A stretch of DNA of 64,000 nucleotides. Origin: Cupriavidus sp. D384 (GTDB taxonomy: Bacteria > Pseudomonadota > Gammaproteobacteria > Burkholderiales > Burkholderiaceae). The stretch lies in NCBI RefSeq assembly GCF_001652915.1, contig NZ_BBQI01000090.1:310001-374000 (forward strand). Direction: 5' to 3'. Made by a program: the position numbers and the translations under genes. Position 1 is the first letter of the stretch. Every line of letters starts with the position of its first letter. Under the pieces are notes generated by a model. That model did not search any database. It saw only the letters and a program-made list of their open reading frames with translations, and was not told the DNA's origin. Below, piece after piece: positions 10,071 through 19,494 of this stretch.

Positions 10071-11372
10071 TCAGGCCTCCGCGGTGCCGGGCGTGCGGGG
10101 CTCCTCGCCCGGTATGTCCTTCTCGGTCTCGGGCACCGGCCCGGAAGCCAGCTGCCCTTCCCACTTGGCTACCACGGCCGCGGCAATCGAATTGCCCACG
10201 GCGTTGGTGGCCGAGCGGCCCATGTCCAGGAACTGGTCCACACCCATGATCAGCAGCAGGCCCGCCTCGGGAATGCCAAACTGGTTCAGCGTGGCCGCGA
10301 TCACCACCAGCGACGCGCGGGGCACGCCCGCCATGCCCTTCGAGGTCAGCATCAGCAACAGCAGCATCGTGATCTGCGTACCCATCGGCAGGTGGATGTC
10401 ATAGGCCTGGGCGATAAACAGCACAGCAAACGTGCAGTACATCATCGAGCCATCCAGGTTGAACGAGTAACCCAGCGGCAGCACGAAACTGGAGATTTTG
10501 CGATTCACGCCGAAGCGGTCGAGCGAGTCGAGCAGCTTCGGATAGGCGGCCTCGGAACTGGCCGTGGAGAACGACAGCAGGAACGGTTCGCGGATCAGCC
10601 GCACCAGTTCGAAAATGCGCTTCCCCAAGAACACAAAGCCGGCCAGCGTCAGCAGCCCCCAGAGCACGAAGAGCGCCAGGTAGAAACTGCCCATGAACTT
10701 GGCAAACGTGATCAGGATGCCCAGCCCCTGCGTGGTCACGGTCGATGCAATCGCCGCGAACACCGCGATGGGTGCCAGCCACATCACCGCGCCGGTGATC
10801 TTCAGCATGATCTGCGCCAGATCCTCGATCACGGCGGCCATGCGCGCGCCGCGCTCGCCCAGCGTGGCAATGGCCGTGCCGAAGAAGATCGAGAACACCA
10901 CGATCTGCAGGATTTCGTTGTTGGCCATGGCCTCGGCCACCGATTTGGGCACCAGGTGCGCCACGAAGTCCTTGAGCGTGAACGCATTGGTTTTCAGGTT
11001 GGTGGCCGCGCCCACGTCGGGCAGCGGCAGGCCGATGTTCACGCCCGGATGCAGCAGCGTCGCCATGATCAGGCCCAGCGTCAGCGATACCAGCGACGCC
11101 GTGATGAACCAGGCCAGCGCCTTGACCCCGACGCGCCCCACCGTGCTGGCATCGCCCATGTGCGCGATACCGATCACCAGCGTGGAGAACACCAGTGGCG
11201 CAATGATCATCTTGATCAGCCGAAGGAAGACGTCGGTGATGATCGAGATATACCCGGCGATCTCCTTTGCCACCTTCGGATCGGGGAACGCCGTGTTGCA
11301 CGCATAGCCGACCACGGCACCCAGGATCATCGCGATCAGGATCCAGGTCGTGATATTTGACTTCTTGCTCAT
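10071..11372 (-). CDS. dctA: C4-dicarboxylate transporter DctA
   Basis: A 433-residue DAACS-family symporter. The start at 11372 has GGAGACGTC immediately before ATG, and longer readings upstream look non-coding. Signatures include the N-terminal helix, the serine-rich re-entrant loop SFSTASSEAAYPKLLD, FVLPLGYSFNLDGSMMY, and TSKGMAGVPRASLVV with MGVDQFLDMGRSATNAVGNS, all typical of DctA/GltP carriers. DctA imports succinate, fumarate and malate with protons or sodium across the inner membrane. It is followed after 4 bp by the binding-protein gene and is divergent from the RND pump gene. Confidence 0.95.
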   Translation of the reverse strand: MSKKSNITTWILIAMILGAVVGYACNTAFPDPKVAKEIAGYISIITDVFLRLIKMIIAPLVFSTLVIGIAHMGDASTVGRVGVKALAWFITASLVSLTLGLIMATLLHPGVNIGLPLPDVGAATNLKTNAFTLKDFVAHLVPKSVAEAMANNEILQIVVFSIFFGTAIATLGERGARMAAVIEDLAQIMLKITGAVMWLAPIAVFAAIASTVTTQGLGILITFAKFMGSFYLALFVLWGLLTLAGFVFLGKRIFELVRLIREPFLLSFSTASSEAAYPKLLDSLDRFGVNRKISSFVLPLGYSFNLDGSMMYCTFAVLFIAQAYDIHLPMGTQITMLLLLMLTSKGMAGVPRASLVVIAATLNQFGIPEAGLLLIMGVDQFLDMGRSATNAVGNSIAAAVVAKWEGQLASGPVPETEKDIPGEEPRTPGTAEA

Positions 11373-11505
11373 GACGTCTCCTTGGGAGCGGCCGTATGGA
11401 AGTCCTGCGCCGGGGTCTGCACCTGTAACGATAGGATGCGGGGGTGCCATGGGCAAACCCGGAAACGTGGATCTGCCCCCTGCCGGCGCATCGCATTTCC
11501 TTTGA

Positions 11506-11534
11506 TTGCACCAACAAGGGGCGATGTTTATAAT
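11506..11534 (+). promoter_or_regulatory. Sigma70-type promoter for the RND pump gene
   Basis: TTGCAC (11506-11511), a 17-bp spacer and a perfect TATAAT (11529-11534) read on the plus strand. This is the best consensus promoter I see in the window. It would give a leader of about 240 nt before the ATG at 11780. The leader contains a CCGGCC-CGATGC-GGCCGG hairpin at 11552-11569, which could attenuate transcription. The rest of the 407-bp dctA/RND gap holds nothing else I can support. Confidence 0.6.
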
Positions 11535-11779
11535 CCGCCACACTCGCCACCGGCCCGATGCGGCCGGAGCGTCATACCCAAAAGCGCGCGCTGCGCTACC
11601 CGATCGAGCCATCGGGCCGCGCTGACCGTGCCACCGGGCCTCACCGGCCCACCGACCGCCCGGCATCCCATCCGCCTGGCGGCGGCCGACTTTGCGATAC
11701 CCACCCAACCCACGCCGGGCTTCGGCGCGCCGCCGCATGGCCGGGCGCGATGCACGGTGTTAGCAGTCGTTCGTCCTCT

Positions 11780-14700
11780 ATGGCGCATTTTTTCCTTCGC
11801 CGCCCCGCGTTTGCGTGGGTGCTTGCCATCCTGACCGTGGTCGCCGGCCTGGTCGCGCTGAACCGCATTCCGATGGCGCAATACCCGGCCGTGGCCCCGC
11901 CGATGGTGATTCTTTACGCCGACTACCCGGGCGCCACCGCGCGCACCGTGGAAGACCGCGTGACGGCCGTGCTGGAGCAGCAGATGCACGGCATTCCGGG
12001 CCTGCTCTATATCGACTCGAACAGCGAGGCCGGCACCGCCACGGTGACCATCGGCTTCAAGCAGGGCACCGATCCGCAACTGGCCCAGGTCAACGTGCGA
12101 AACCGGGTGGCCCAGGCCGAGCCGCTGTTGCCCGAGGTGGTTCGCCGGGGTGGCGTCTACGTCGACCAGGCCAGCGCCAGCCCGTTCATGTACGTGTCGC
12201 TGATCTCGAAGACCGGCTCGATGTCCGAGACCGCGCTGGCCGACTACGCGGCGGGCACGGTGCTGCCCATGCTGCGGCGCCTGCCCGGCATCGGCAAGGT
12301 GGAACCGTACAGCGCCGAATACGCGCTGCGCGTCTGGTTCAACCCCGACCAGCTGCACGCCTACGGCCTGACCACGGCCGATGTGGAAGCCGCCATCCGC
12401 GCGCGCAACGGCAGCGTCACGCCGGGCCAGCTTGGCGGGGCGCCGGCCGCGCCGGGGCAATCGTTCCAGGCCATCGTGCGGCCCCCCGCGCCGCTGTCCA
12501 ATGCGGAATCGTTCGGGCGCATCGTGCTGCGCCCGGGCAAGGACGGCTCGGCGGTGCTGCTGCGTGACGTCGCGCGCGTGGAAATGGCAGCCGCCGACTT
12601 CCGGTACAGCTCATCGCTCAATGGCCGCGAAGCCGCGTCGATGGGCCTGAAACTGGCCGATGGCGCCAACGTGCTTGCCACCTCCCGCATCGTGCGCGCG
12701 GCGCTGGACGAGGCCGCCCGCGGCTTTCCGGCCGGCGTGACCTACGACATCTCGTACGACACCGCGCACTTCGTGCAGAACTCGATCACGCGCGTGCTCG
12801 TCACGCTGGGCGAGGCCACGGTGCTGGTGTTCCTGATCCTGTGGCTGTTCCTGGGCAACCTGCGTGCCACGCTGATCCCATGCATCGTGGTGCCGGTATC
12901 GCTGCTGGGCACGGTGGCCTGCCTGCAGGCGTTCGGGCTGTCGCTGAACGTGATCACGCTGTTTGGCGTGGTGCTGGCAATCGGCATCCTGGTGGACGAT
13001 GCCATCGTCGTGGTGGAGAACGTCGAGCGCATCATGCGCGAGGACGGCGTGGACGCGTTCACGGCCGCATCGCGGTCGATGCGCGAGGTCTCGGGCGCGC
13101 TGCTGGCCGTCACCCTGGTGCTGTGCGCGGTGTTCGTGCCGATGACGTTCATGGACAGCGCGGTGGGCGTGATCTACCGCCACTTCGCCATGACGCTGGC
13201 AATCTCGATCGCGTTCTCGCTGTTCTTTGCGCTGACGCTGGCGCCGGCCATGTGCGCCACGCTGCTGCGCCACGGCGCCGCCCCGGCACGTGGCCCGCTG
13301 GCGTGGTTCGAAGCCCGCTTTGCCGCCTTCACCGCGCGCTATGCCGGCTGGATCCACCGGCTGCAGCAACGGCGCCTGCGCTGGCTGGCCGTCTACCTGG
13401 CCATGACGGCCGCCTGCGCGCTGACGCTCTGGCAACTGCCGGGCGGCTTCCTGCCCGAAGAGGACACCGGCGAACTGGTGATCGACGTGGAACTGCCGCC
13501 GGGCAGCACCCAGGCCCAGACGCGCGAGGCCATCGCCCGGATGGAGCAGTGGATGACTGCCGAGAAATTCCCGATCAAGACCACGTTCTCGCTGCTGGGC
13601 TGGAACAATGGCGGCTCGGGCGAGCAGCGCGCCAGCGTGTTCCTGTCGCTCGACGACTGGCAGCAGCGTGGCCGCGCCAACGCGGCCGATGTGGTGCTGG
13701 CGCGGCTGGGCAAGGGCCTGGAAACGTGGCCCGGCAAGGGGGAGGCCCAGCTCTACCCGTACAACGGCACTGCCCTGCCCGAACTCGGCAGCACCAGCGG
13801 CCTGGACATGCGCCTGGTGACGCGCCGCGAAGGCGGCCGGCAAGACCTGTACGCCGCCCGCGACAAGCTGATCGCGCGCGCCAAGGCCGATCCGCTGTTT
13901 GCCGAGGTGCGTGCCACGGCCGGCCAGCCCACGCCGGCACTGGATCTGGCGATCGACTATCGCAAGGCGGAGAGCTTCGGCGTGGACGCCGAGGCCATCC
14001 ATCATGCGCTGTCGACCACCATCGGCTCGCGCTATATCGACGAACTGGCCCGCGAAGGCCGCGTGCGCCGCGTGATCCTGCAGGCCGATGCGCCGTTCCG
14101 CATGCAGGCCGCCCACCTGGCTCGCGTGCACGTGCGCAACGCCAGCGGCCAGATGGTGTCGCTGGGCGCGTTCGCCACGCTGGAATGGGGCAACAGCGAA
14201 TCGACGCTGGAGCGCTACAACGGCCTGACCTCGGTGCGCATCAATGCGGATACGGCGCCCGGCGTGAGCACCGGCGCGGCGATGGCGCGGCTCGACGCCA
14301 TGGTCCGGGAACTGGGCCCCGACTTCGAGGTGCGCTGGAATGGCCGCGCGTTCGAACAGCAGCAAAGCGGCACGCAGGCGCCGTGGCTGTTCGCGCTGTC
14401 GCTGCTGTTCATCTTCCTGTGCCTGGTCGCGCTCTATGAAAGCTGGACGCTGCCGCTGGCCGTGCTCGCCATCGTGCCTGCCGGGCTGATGGGCGCGGCA
14501 GCGGCGGTGTGGCTGCGCGGGCTGCCCAACGACGTCTACTTCAAGGTGGGCGTGGTCGTCATCATGGGGCTGGCCGCCAAGAACGCAATCCTGGTGGTCG
14601 AATATGCCGAGCAACTGCGGCGCGGCGGCATGGAACGCGTGCAGGCCGCCACGCAGGCGGCGCGCCAGCGGCTGCGCCCCGTGGTGATGACGTCACTGGC

Positions 14701-14908
14701 GTTCATCCTGGGCGTGGTGCCGCTGGCGATCAGCACCGGGCCCGGCGCCGGCGCGCAGCGCGCGGTGGGCACCGGCGTGCTGGGCGGCATGCTGGGCGCC
14801 ACGCTGCTGGGTACGCTGGTGATTCCGCTGCTGTATGCGTGGATTGCGCGCTGGTCGGCGGCAAGAAAAGCTATGCCCGACCCGGCAACCGGCGCCGCCG
14901 ACGCCTGA
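11780..14908 (+). CDS. RND multidrug efflux permease, HAE1 type, without partner genes
   Basis: A 1042-residue protein with the full RND layout: N-terminal helix (FFLRRPAFAWVLAI), large periplasmic loops, the TM4 signature GVVLAIGILVDDAIVVVENVER with its proton-relay aspartates, and the second-half GVVVIMGLAAKNAILVVEYAE. The earlier in-frame start candidates lack family similarity, so I chose the ATG at 11780 (MAHFFLRRPAF). HAE1 permeases export drugs together with a membrane-fusion protein and an outer-membrane channel. Neither is encoded next to this gene, so it must borrow partners or work alone. Confidence 0.9.
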   Translation: MAHFFLRRPAFAWVLAILTVVAGLVALNRIPMAQYPAVAPPMVILYADYPGATARTVEDRVTAVLEQQMHGIPGLLYIDSNSEAGTATVTIGFKQGTDPQLAQVNVRNRVAQAEPLLPEVVRRGGVYVDQASASPFMYVSLISKTGSMSETALADYAAGTVLPMLRRLPGIGKVEPYSAEYALRVWFNPDQLHAYGLTTADVEAAIRARNGSVTPGQLGGAPAAPGQSFQAIVRPPAPLSNAESFGRIVLRPGKDGSAVLLRDVARVEMAAADFRYSSSLNGREAASMGLKLADGANVLATSRIVRAALDEAARGFPAGVTYDISYDTAHFVQNSITRVLVTLGEATVLVFLILWLFLGNLRATLIPCIVVPVSLLGTVACLQAFGLSLNVITLFGVVLAIGILVDDAIVVVENVERIMREDGVDAFTAASRSMREVSGALLAVTLVLCAVFVPMTFMDSAVGVIYRHFAMTLAISIAFSLFFALTLAPAMCATLLRHGAAPARGPLAWFEARFAAFTARYAGWIHRLQQRRLRWLAVYLAMTAACALTLWQLPGGFLPEEDTGELVIDVELPPGSTQAQTREAIARMEQWMTAEKFPIKTTFSLLGWNNGGSGEQRASVFLSLDDWQQRGRANAADVVLARLGKGLETWPGKGEAQLYPYNGTALPELGSTSGLDMRLVTRREGGRQDLYAARDKLIARAKADPLFAEVRATAGQPTPALDLAIDYRKAESFGVDAEAIHHALSTTIGSRYIDELAREGRVRRVILQADAPFRMQAAHLARVHVRNASGQMVSLGAFATLEWGNSESTLERYNGLTSVRINADTAPGVSTGAAMARLDAMVRELGPDFEVRWNGRAFEQQQSGTQAPWLFALSLLFIFLCLVALYESWTLPLAVLAIVPAGLMGAAAAVWLRGLPNDVYFKVGVVVIMGLAAKNAILVVEYAEQLRRGGMERVQAATQAARQRLRPVVMTSLAFILGVVPLAISTGPGAGAQRAVGTGVLGGMLGATLLGTLVIPLLYAWIARWSAARKAMPDPATGAADA

Positions 14909-14935
14909 GGCCCCTGGCAGCGCCCTGCGGGCTGG

Positions 14936-16129
14936 CTAGCGCTTCTGCCAGACCCGCAGGCCAAACACCGGCAGCACGCCGTACACGTGATCGAACAGGT
15001 CCGACTGGATCTGCTCGTAGGTCTCCCAGCGCGTGTCGCTGAGGTACAGGAAGACTTCCAGCGGCAGGCCCTGGCTTTCCGATTGAACGTGGCGCACCAC
15101 CAGCGGCAGGTCCTGCCGCACGGCCGGATGCTGGCGGAAATAGCCCAGCATGTAGCGGCGCAGCATGCCCAGGTTGGTCAGCGGCTGACCGTCGGCTTGC
15201 GGGGCCACGGGCAGCTTCAGCGCGCGGCAGGCGTTCAGTCCGCCCAGCAGCGCGTCGTCGCAGAAACGCACACTGTCCGCATCCACGGGGATGCTGTGCT
15301 TTACGCGCCGGCCGCCAGATTCCACCATGCCGCGCCAGTTCCGGACGCCATTGGTCAGCAGCACGTAGCTGGGCAGTGTCACGATCGTATTGTCGAAATT
15401 GCGCACCTTGATGGTGTTGAGCGCGATATCGGTGACCACGCCGTCCGCCACATAGCCGGGCACCTCGATCCAGTCGCCGATGCGCAGCATGTCGTAGGCC
15501 GCCAGCTGGATGCTCGCCACGAAGCCCAGCAGCGAGTCGCGGAACACGATGATCAGCAGCGCCGTCATGGCACTGACGCCGGTCAGGAAGTATGTGGGAG
15601 GCCGGCCCAGCAGCAGCGAGACGATGGCGACGAAGGCCAGCAGGTACAGCACGAGCGTAGCCACCTGGAGAAAGCTCTTGATCGGGCGTTCGCTGGCGTG
15701 AGGCAGATGGCTGTAGCGGTCCTCGATACTGCCCAGAAACGCAAAGCCCGCGCGCAGCCCGGTGTAGACCATGAAACAGGCCGCAGCCACCCCCAGCGGC
15801 GCGCCCAGCATCGCAATCACCGGAAACGTCAGGCTGCTGATCAGCGGCGCGGCCAGGTAGACGATCAGCGCCGGCACGATCGGCGCCAGCCGATGGAAGA
15901 CCTTGCGCCGTTCCGCCGCGCGCAGCCATTTGCGGTGCTCGCCGCGCGCCAGCCGGCCTACCGCCCACAGCATCAGCGTGCGGGTCAGGTAGTAGCAGGC
16001 CACGCTCGCCAGCACGATGGCTGCCAGCAGCAGCGCCACCAGGATGATTGCCACGGCCAGGCTGTCGGTATGGACGAAGAACTGGTGTCCGTCTGGTCCC
16101 GTCTCGATGCGAATCAGGTTGCCGAACAT
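14936..16129 (-). CDS. MscS-family mechanosensitive channel (YbdG-like)
   Basis: A 397-residue protein with about five transmembrane segments and then the MscS pore and beta domain: FRDSLLGFVASIQLAAYDMLRIGDWI, VADGVVTDIALNTIKVRNFD and TLPSYVLLTNGVRNW. The C-terminal cytosolic part ends FGLRVWQKR. The multi-helix N-terminus and layout fit the YbdG/MscM branch. The ATG at 16129 is preceded by GGGGAGGATGC, a strong ribosome-binding site. Such channels release solutes on osmotic down-shift. It converges with the RND gene and is divergent from the broken SDR gene. Confidence 0.9.
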   Translation of the reverse strand: MFGNLIRIETGPDGHQFFVHTDSLAVAIILVALLLAAIVLASVACYYLTRTLMLWAVGRLARGEHRKWLRAAERRKVFHRLAPIVPALIVYLAAPLISSLTFPVIAMLGAPLGVAAACFMVYTGLRAGFAFLGSIEDRYSHLPHASERPIKSFLQVATLVLYLLAFVAIVSLLLGRPPTYFLTGVSAMTALLIIVFRDSLLGFVASIQLAAYDMLRIGDWIEVPGYVADGVVTDIALNTIKVRNFDNTIVTLPSYVLLTNGVRNWRGMVESGGRRVKHSIPVDADSVRFCDDALLGGLNACRALKLPVAPQADGQPLTNLGMLRRYMLGYFRQHPAVRQDLPLVVRHVQSESQGLPLEVFLYLSDTRWETYEQIQSDLFDHVYGVLPVFGLRVWQKR

Positions 16130-16302
16130 GCATCCTCCCCGCCGGGCCGCCCCGTGCGCCATCCAGCCAGTGTAGTCGCTGGCCGCGCAGCGGGTGCGGC
16201 GAACTACATACGAATACAAAATCCCCCCCGCCCGCACACAAACCGGATACGCGGCCGTCGCAATATCGTCCCGAGATCAAACCAGTCAGGACGAGGAACG
16301 AC

Positions 16303-17042
16303 ATGGACCTTTCAACGACAAAGGCGGCCAGGGCCGCCCTGGTATTCGGCGGCTCGCGCGGCATTGGCGCGGCCATTGCCACGCGGCTGGCGCAGGACGG
16401 CTTTCACGTCGCGCTGACCTACGCCACGCGGCCCGACAAGGCCGCCGACGTGGTAGCGCGGATCGAGGCGGCCGGCGGCCAGGCGCTGGCCATTGCGGCG
16501 GACAGTGCCGACCCGGCCGCCATCCGCGCCGCCGTGCGGCAGGCGGTGGCGCGCTTCGGCCCGCTCGATGCCACGGTGGTCAATGCCGGCGTGCTGCGGC
16601 TGGGCGCCATCGACACCGTGGCCGATGCCGATCTCGGCCTGATGCTCGATGTGAATATCCGCGGCGTGTTCGTCGCCATCCAGGCTGCCGCGGCGCAGCT
16701 GCGCGACGGTGGGCGGCTGATCACCATCGGCAGCAACACGGCCATCCGCACCGGTGCGCCGGGTGGCGCGGTCTACGCCATGACCAAGGCAGCCGTGGCG
16801 GCGCTGGTAAGAACGTGGCGCTGGAACTGGCGCCGCGCGGCATCACGATCAACAACATCCAGCCTGGCCCGACCGTGACCGACATGACGGCCGACATGAT
16901 CGAGCACCTGATCCCGAAAATTCCGCTGGGTCGTGTGGGCCGGCCCGAGGAGATTGCCGGGCTGGCAAGCTGGCTCGCCAGCCCGGCGTCGGCCTACATG
17001 ACCGGCGCCAGCCTGACCATCGATGGCGGCTACGTGCTCTGA
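16303..17042 (+). pseudogene. Short-chain dehydrogenase/reductase, interrupted by a frameshift
   Basis: From the ATG at 16303 the SDR reads normally: ALVFGGSRGIGAAIATRLAQ (nucleotide-binding glycines), then VVNAGVL, GSNTAIR and the Tyr-Lys pair in YAMTKAAVAALV. At about 16806-16809 the frame shifts. The remaining C-terminus (NVALELAPRGITINNIQPGP, then DGGYVL at the stop) is read in another frame. One missing base near the GGTAAG run explains it; the uncorrected frame ends at 16878. It may be a recent pseudogene or a sequencing error. A TetR or LysR neighbour often controls such SDRs; here a LysR gene lies convergent downstream. Confidence 0.85.
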
Positions 17043-17059
17043 GGCCCCGGTGCGCCCCC

Positions 17060-17977
17060 TCAGCCCCCCTCGGCAAAGATGCCCATGCGATGCTGAATAA
17101 AGGCCAGCACCTCCAGCGCCGCCGCCGGCAACGGGCGCCCGGCCTTGACCAGCAGCCGGGCCTGCGTGCCCCGGAACAGCGGATGGTCGATCGGTACCGT
17201 GGCCAGGCTGCCGGCGGCCACCTCGCGGTAGGCGGCGAACTGGCCGATCAGCGTCACGAAATCGTCGTAGGCCACGAACTGCTTGAGCGCCGACAGCGAA
17301 TTGGTGACCAGCGTGGGCCGGATGCGGATGTTCTCGGCGAATTCCAGCATCCTGGCCGCATGCCCGATGCCATAGGACTCTGGCATCAGCGCCAGGGGGT
17401 AGGCCATCACGTCATGGATGGTGGCCGCGCCACCGCGCAGCGCCAGCGGATGATCGTGGCGCGTCAGCAGCACGATGGGCTGCGCCGAACTGGCGCGGTA
17501 CTCGATGCGCGGGTGCAGCGGCGGGTTGTAGGCCAGGCCGATATGGGCGCGGCTTTCGGCCACCTCGTTGAGCACGTCGTCCACGGGCAGGATCTCCATG
17601 CGGATATCGACCATCGGGTATTGCGCGCAGAACGGCGCCACCACCTCGTTGACCAGCGCATCGACATAGCCCTCGCTCAGCACGATCTGCACCAGGCCCT
17701 GCTGCAGCCCCATCAGCGCGTGCAACTGGTCTTCAAGCTTTTCCTGGTGCGAGCGGTACCCGCGCCAGAACTCCAGCAGGTGGGCCGCCGCCTCGGTGGG
17801 CCGCACGCCGCGCGCCTGCCGCTCGAACAGCGTGGTGCCCAGTTCCTCTTCCAGCAGCCGGATCTGGCGCGTGATGACCGACGGCGACGTATTGAGGCTC
17901 TCGGCCGCGCCACGGATCGTGCCGTGCGCCAGCACTTCCCGGAAATAGCGCAGCCGCTGCTGATTGATTTCGCGCAT
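17060..17977 (-). CDS. LysR-family transcriptional regulator
   Basis: A 305-residue protein with an N-terminal winged helix-turn-helix ([54 protein letters not shown]) and a substrate-binding-like effector domain. It is divergent from an MFS transporter gene across 164 bp that contains a perfect 17-bp palindrome, the expected arrangement for a LysR regulator controlling its neighbour. The likely targets are the MFS and creatininase-like genes, with the co-inducer related to their substrate. The inducer itself cannot be read from the sequence. Confidence 0.93.
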   Translation of the reverse strand: MREINQQRLRYFREVLAHGTIRGAAESLNTSPSVITRQIRLLEEELGTTLFERQARGVRPTEAAAHLLEFWRGYRSHQEKLEDQLHALMGLQQGLVQIVLSEGYVDALVNEVVAPFCAQYPMVDIRMEILPVDDVLNEVAESRAHIGLAYNPPLHPRIEYRASSAQPIVLLTRHDHPLALRGGAATIHDVMAYPLALMPESYGIGHAARMLEFAENIRIRPTLVTNSLSALKQFVAYDDFVTLIGQFAAYREVAAGSLATVPIDHPLFRGTQARLLVKAGRPLPAAALEVLAFIQHRMGIFAEGG

Positions 17978-17995
17978 CGCATGCCTTTTTGTTAT

Positions 17996-18012
17996 CTAAA
18001 AGCCGCTTTTAG
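17996..18012. promoter_or_regulatory. LysR operator candidate: perfect 17-bp palindrome
   Basis: CTAAAAGC-C-GCTTTTAG is an exact inverted repeat with a 1-bp centre. It lies 19 bp upstream of the LysR start codon and 129 bp before the MFS start. Its position between a LysR gene and its divergent target, and its AT-rich arms in a GC-rich region, make it the likely LysR recognition site. Confidence 0.6.
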
Positions 18013-18141
18013 TGCGCCGAGCGCCGCTGCGTTGCTTTCAGAAGAACGAAGTGTGGACTTTGTTACTGTTGGTATCAGTCTACGCGGCTGCCACTATCGA
18101 AGCCAATCCCACAACCATCACAACGCTCTGGAGACTGGCAA

Positions 18142-19428
18142 ATGTTAGTGATGTCGAACCCCGCCGCCGTAGACGGCACTGCCGCGCTGTATCAGAAGAT
18201 CAACCTGCGGCTGCTGCCGTTTTTGCTGGTCTGCTACCTGTTTGCGTACCTGGACCGCGTCAACGTTGGCTTTGCCAAGCTCCAGATGCAGGGCGACCTG
18301 GGCTTTTCCGATGCGGCCTACGGCGTGGGCGCCGGCATCTTCTTCATCGGCTACGTGCTGTTCGAAATCCCGAGCAACCTGATGCTGCCGCGTATCGGGG
18401 CACGCAAGACCTTCAGCCGCATCCTGGTGCTCTGGGGCATCACGTCGGCCTGCATGCTGTTCGTGCGCGACGTGCCCACGTTCTACGCCATGCGCTTCCT
18501 GCTGGGCGTATTCGAGGCCGGCTTCGCACCGGGCATGATCTATTACCTGTCGTGCTGGTACGGGCCGCAGCGCATGGCACGCGCCATCGCCATCGTGTTC
18601 CTGGCGGGCCCGATCGGCGGCATCGTCGGCGGCCCGTTGTCGGCCTGGCTGATGACCACGCTGGCGGGCCATGCCGGGCTGGCCGGCTGGCAATGGATGT
18701 TCCTGATCGAGGGCCTGCCCTGCCTGGTGCTTGGCGTGCTGGCCTGGAAGCTCGTGCCCGACCGTCCCGCCGATGCGAACTGGCTCACCGCCGACGAAAA
18801 GCGCCTGCTCGAACAGGAACTGGCCGTGCCGGCCGCGCACAAGCACTCGTTCGGCGCCGTGGCACGCGACCCCAAAGTCTACGTGCTGGCGTTCGCCTAC
18901 TTCTGCGTGATCGCCGCCATCTACGCGCTGAGCTTCTGGCTGCCGACGCTGATCAAGGCCCAGGGTGTCAACGACACGGTGCAGCTGGGCTGGTACACGG
19001 CCCTGCCCTATCTGGGCGGCGCCATCGGCATGATCTACATGGGCCGCCGCTCGGACCGCAAGCGCGAACGCCGCTACCACGCCGCGGTGCCGGCACTGGC
19101 GGGCGCCGCGCTGCTGGCAGGCTCGACCCTGGCCGACGGCCACCTGGCGGGCACCATCGCGCTGCTGACGCTGGGCACCACCACCCTGTGGATGACCTAC
19201 ACGGTGTTCTGGGCCATGCCGTCCGAATACATCAAGGGGCCGGCGGCCGCCGGCGGCATCGCGCTGATCAACACCATCGGCCTGTCCGGCGGCTTCTGGG
19301 GCCCCGCCATCATCGGCTGGGCCAAGGCGGCCAGCGGCAGCCTGCATCCGGGCGTGCTGATCATCGCCGCCATGCCGCTGGCGGCCGCGCTGATCATCCT
19401 TGCCACGCGGCTGCCGTCGCGGCACTGA
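18142..19428 (+). CDS. MFS transporter, anion:cation symporter type
   Basis: A 428-residue protein with twelve predicted membrane segments. The ACS-family signatures are present: YLDRVNVGFAKLQMQGDLG after TM1, GYVLFEIPSNLMLPRIGARK, and FLLGVFEAGFAPGMIYYLS. The ATG at 18142 follows CTGGAGACTGGCAA, a good ribosome-binding site. Relatives import organic anions such as aldonates, tartrate and aromatic acids. The downstream creatininase-like gene and divergent LysR gene suggest a small catabolic locus with this as its uptake step. The substrate is unknown. Confidence 0.9.
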   Translation: MLVMSNPAAVDGTAALYQKINLRLLPFLLVCYLFAYLDRVNVGFAKLQMQGDLGFSDAAYGVGAGIFFIGYVLFEIPSNLMLPRIGARKTFSRILVLWGITSACMLFVRDVPTFYAMRFLLGVFEAGFAPGMIYYLSCWYGPQRMARAIAIVFLAGPIGGIVGGPLSAWLMTTLAGHAGLAGWQWMFLIEGLPCLVLGVLAWKLVPDRPADANWLTADEKRLLEQELAVPAAHKHSFGAVARDPKVYVLAFAYFCVIAAIYALSFWLPTLIKAQGVNDTVQLGWYTALPYLGGAIGMIYMGRRSDRKRERRYHAAVPALAGAALLAGSTLADGHLAGTIALLTLGTTTLWMTYTVFWAMPSEYIKGPAAAGGIALINTIGLSGGFWGPAIIGWAKAASGSLHPGVLIIAAMPLAAALIILATRLPSRH

Positions 19429-19494
19429 ATCACTGAACCGCATCCAACCCGTCGCTCTCCCCGCAACACCCCCACGTAAAACAAGGAGTCAATC

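Noticed and set aside
11558-11779. N-terminal extension of the RND pump
   Set aside because: The extra 74 residues are Arg/Pro/His-rich, lack similarity to the family and overlap the likely 5' leader after a good promoter.
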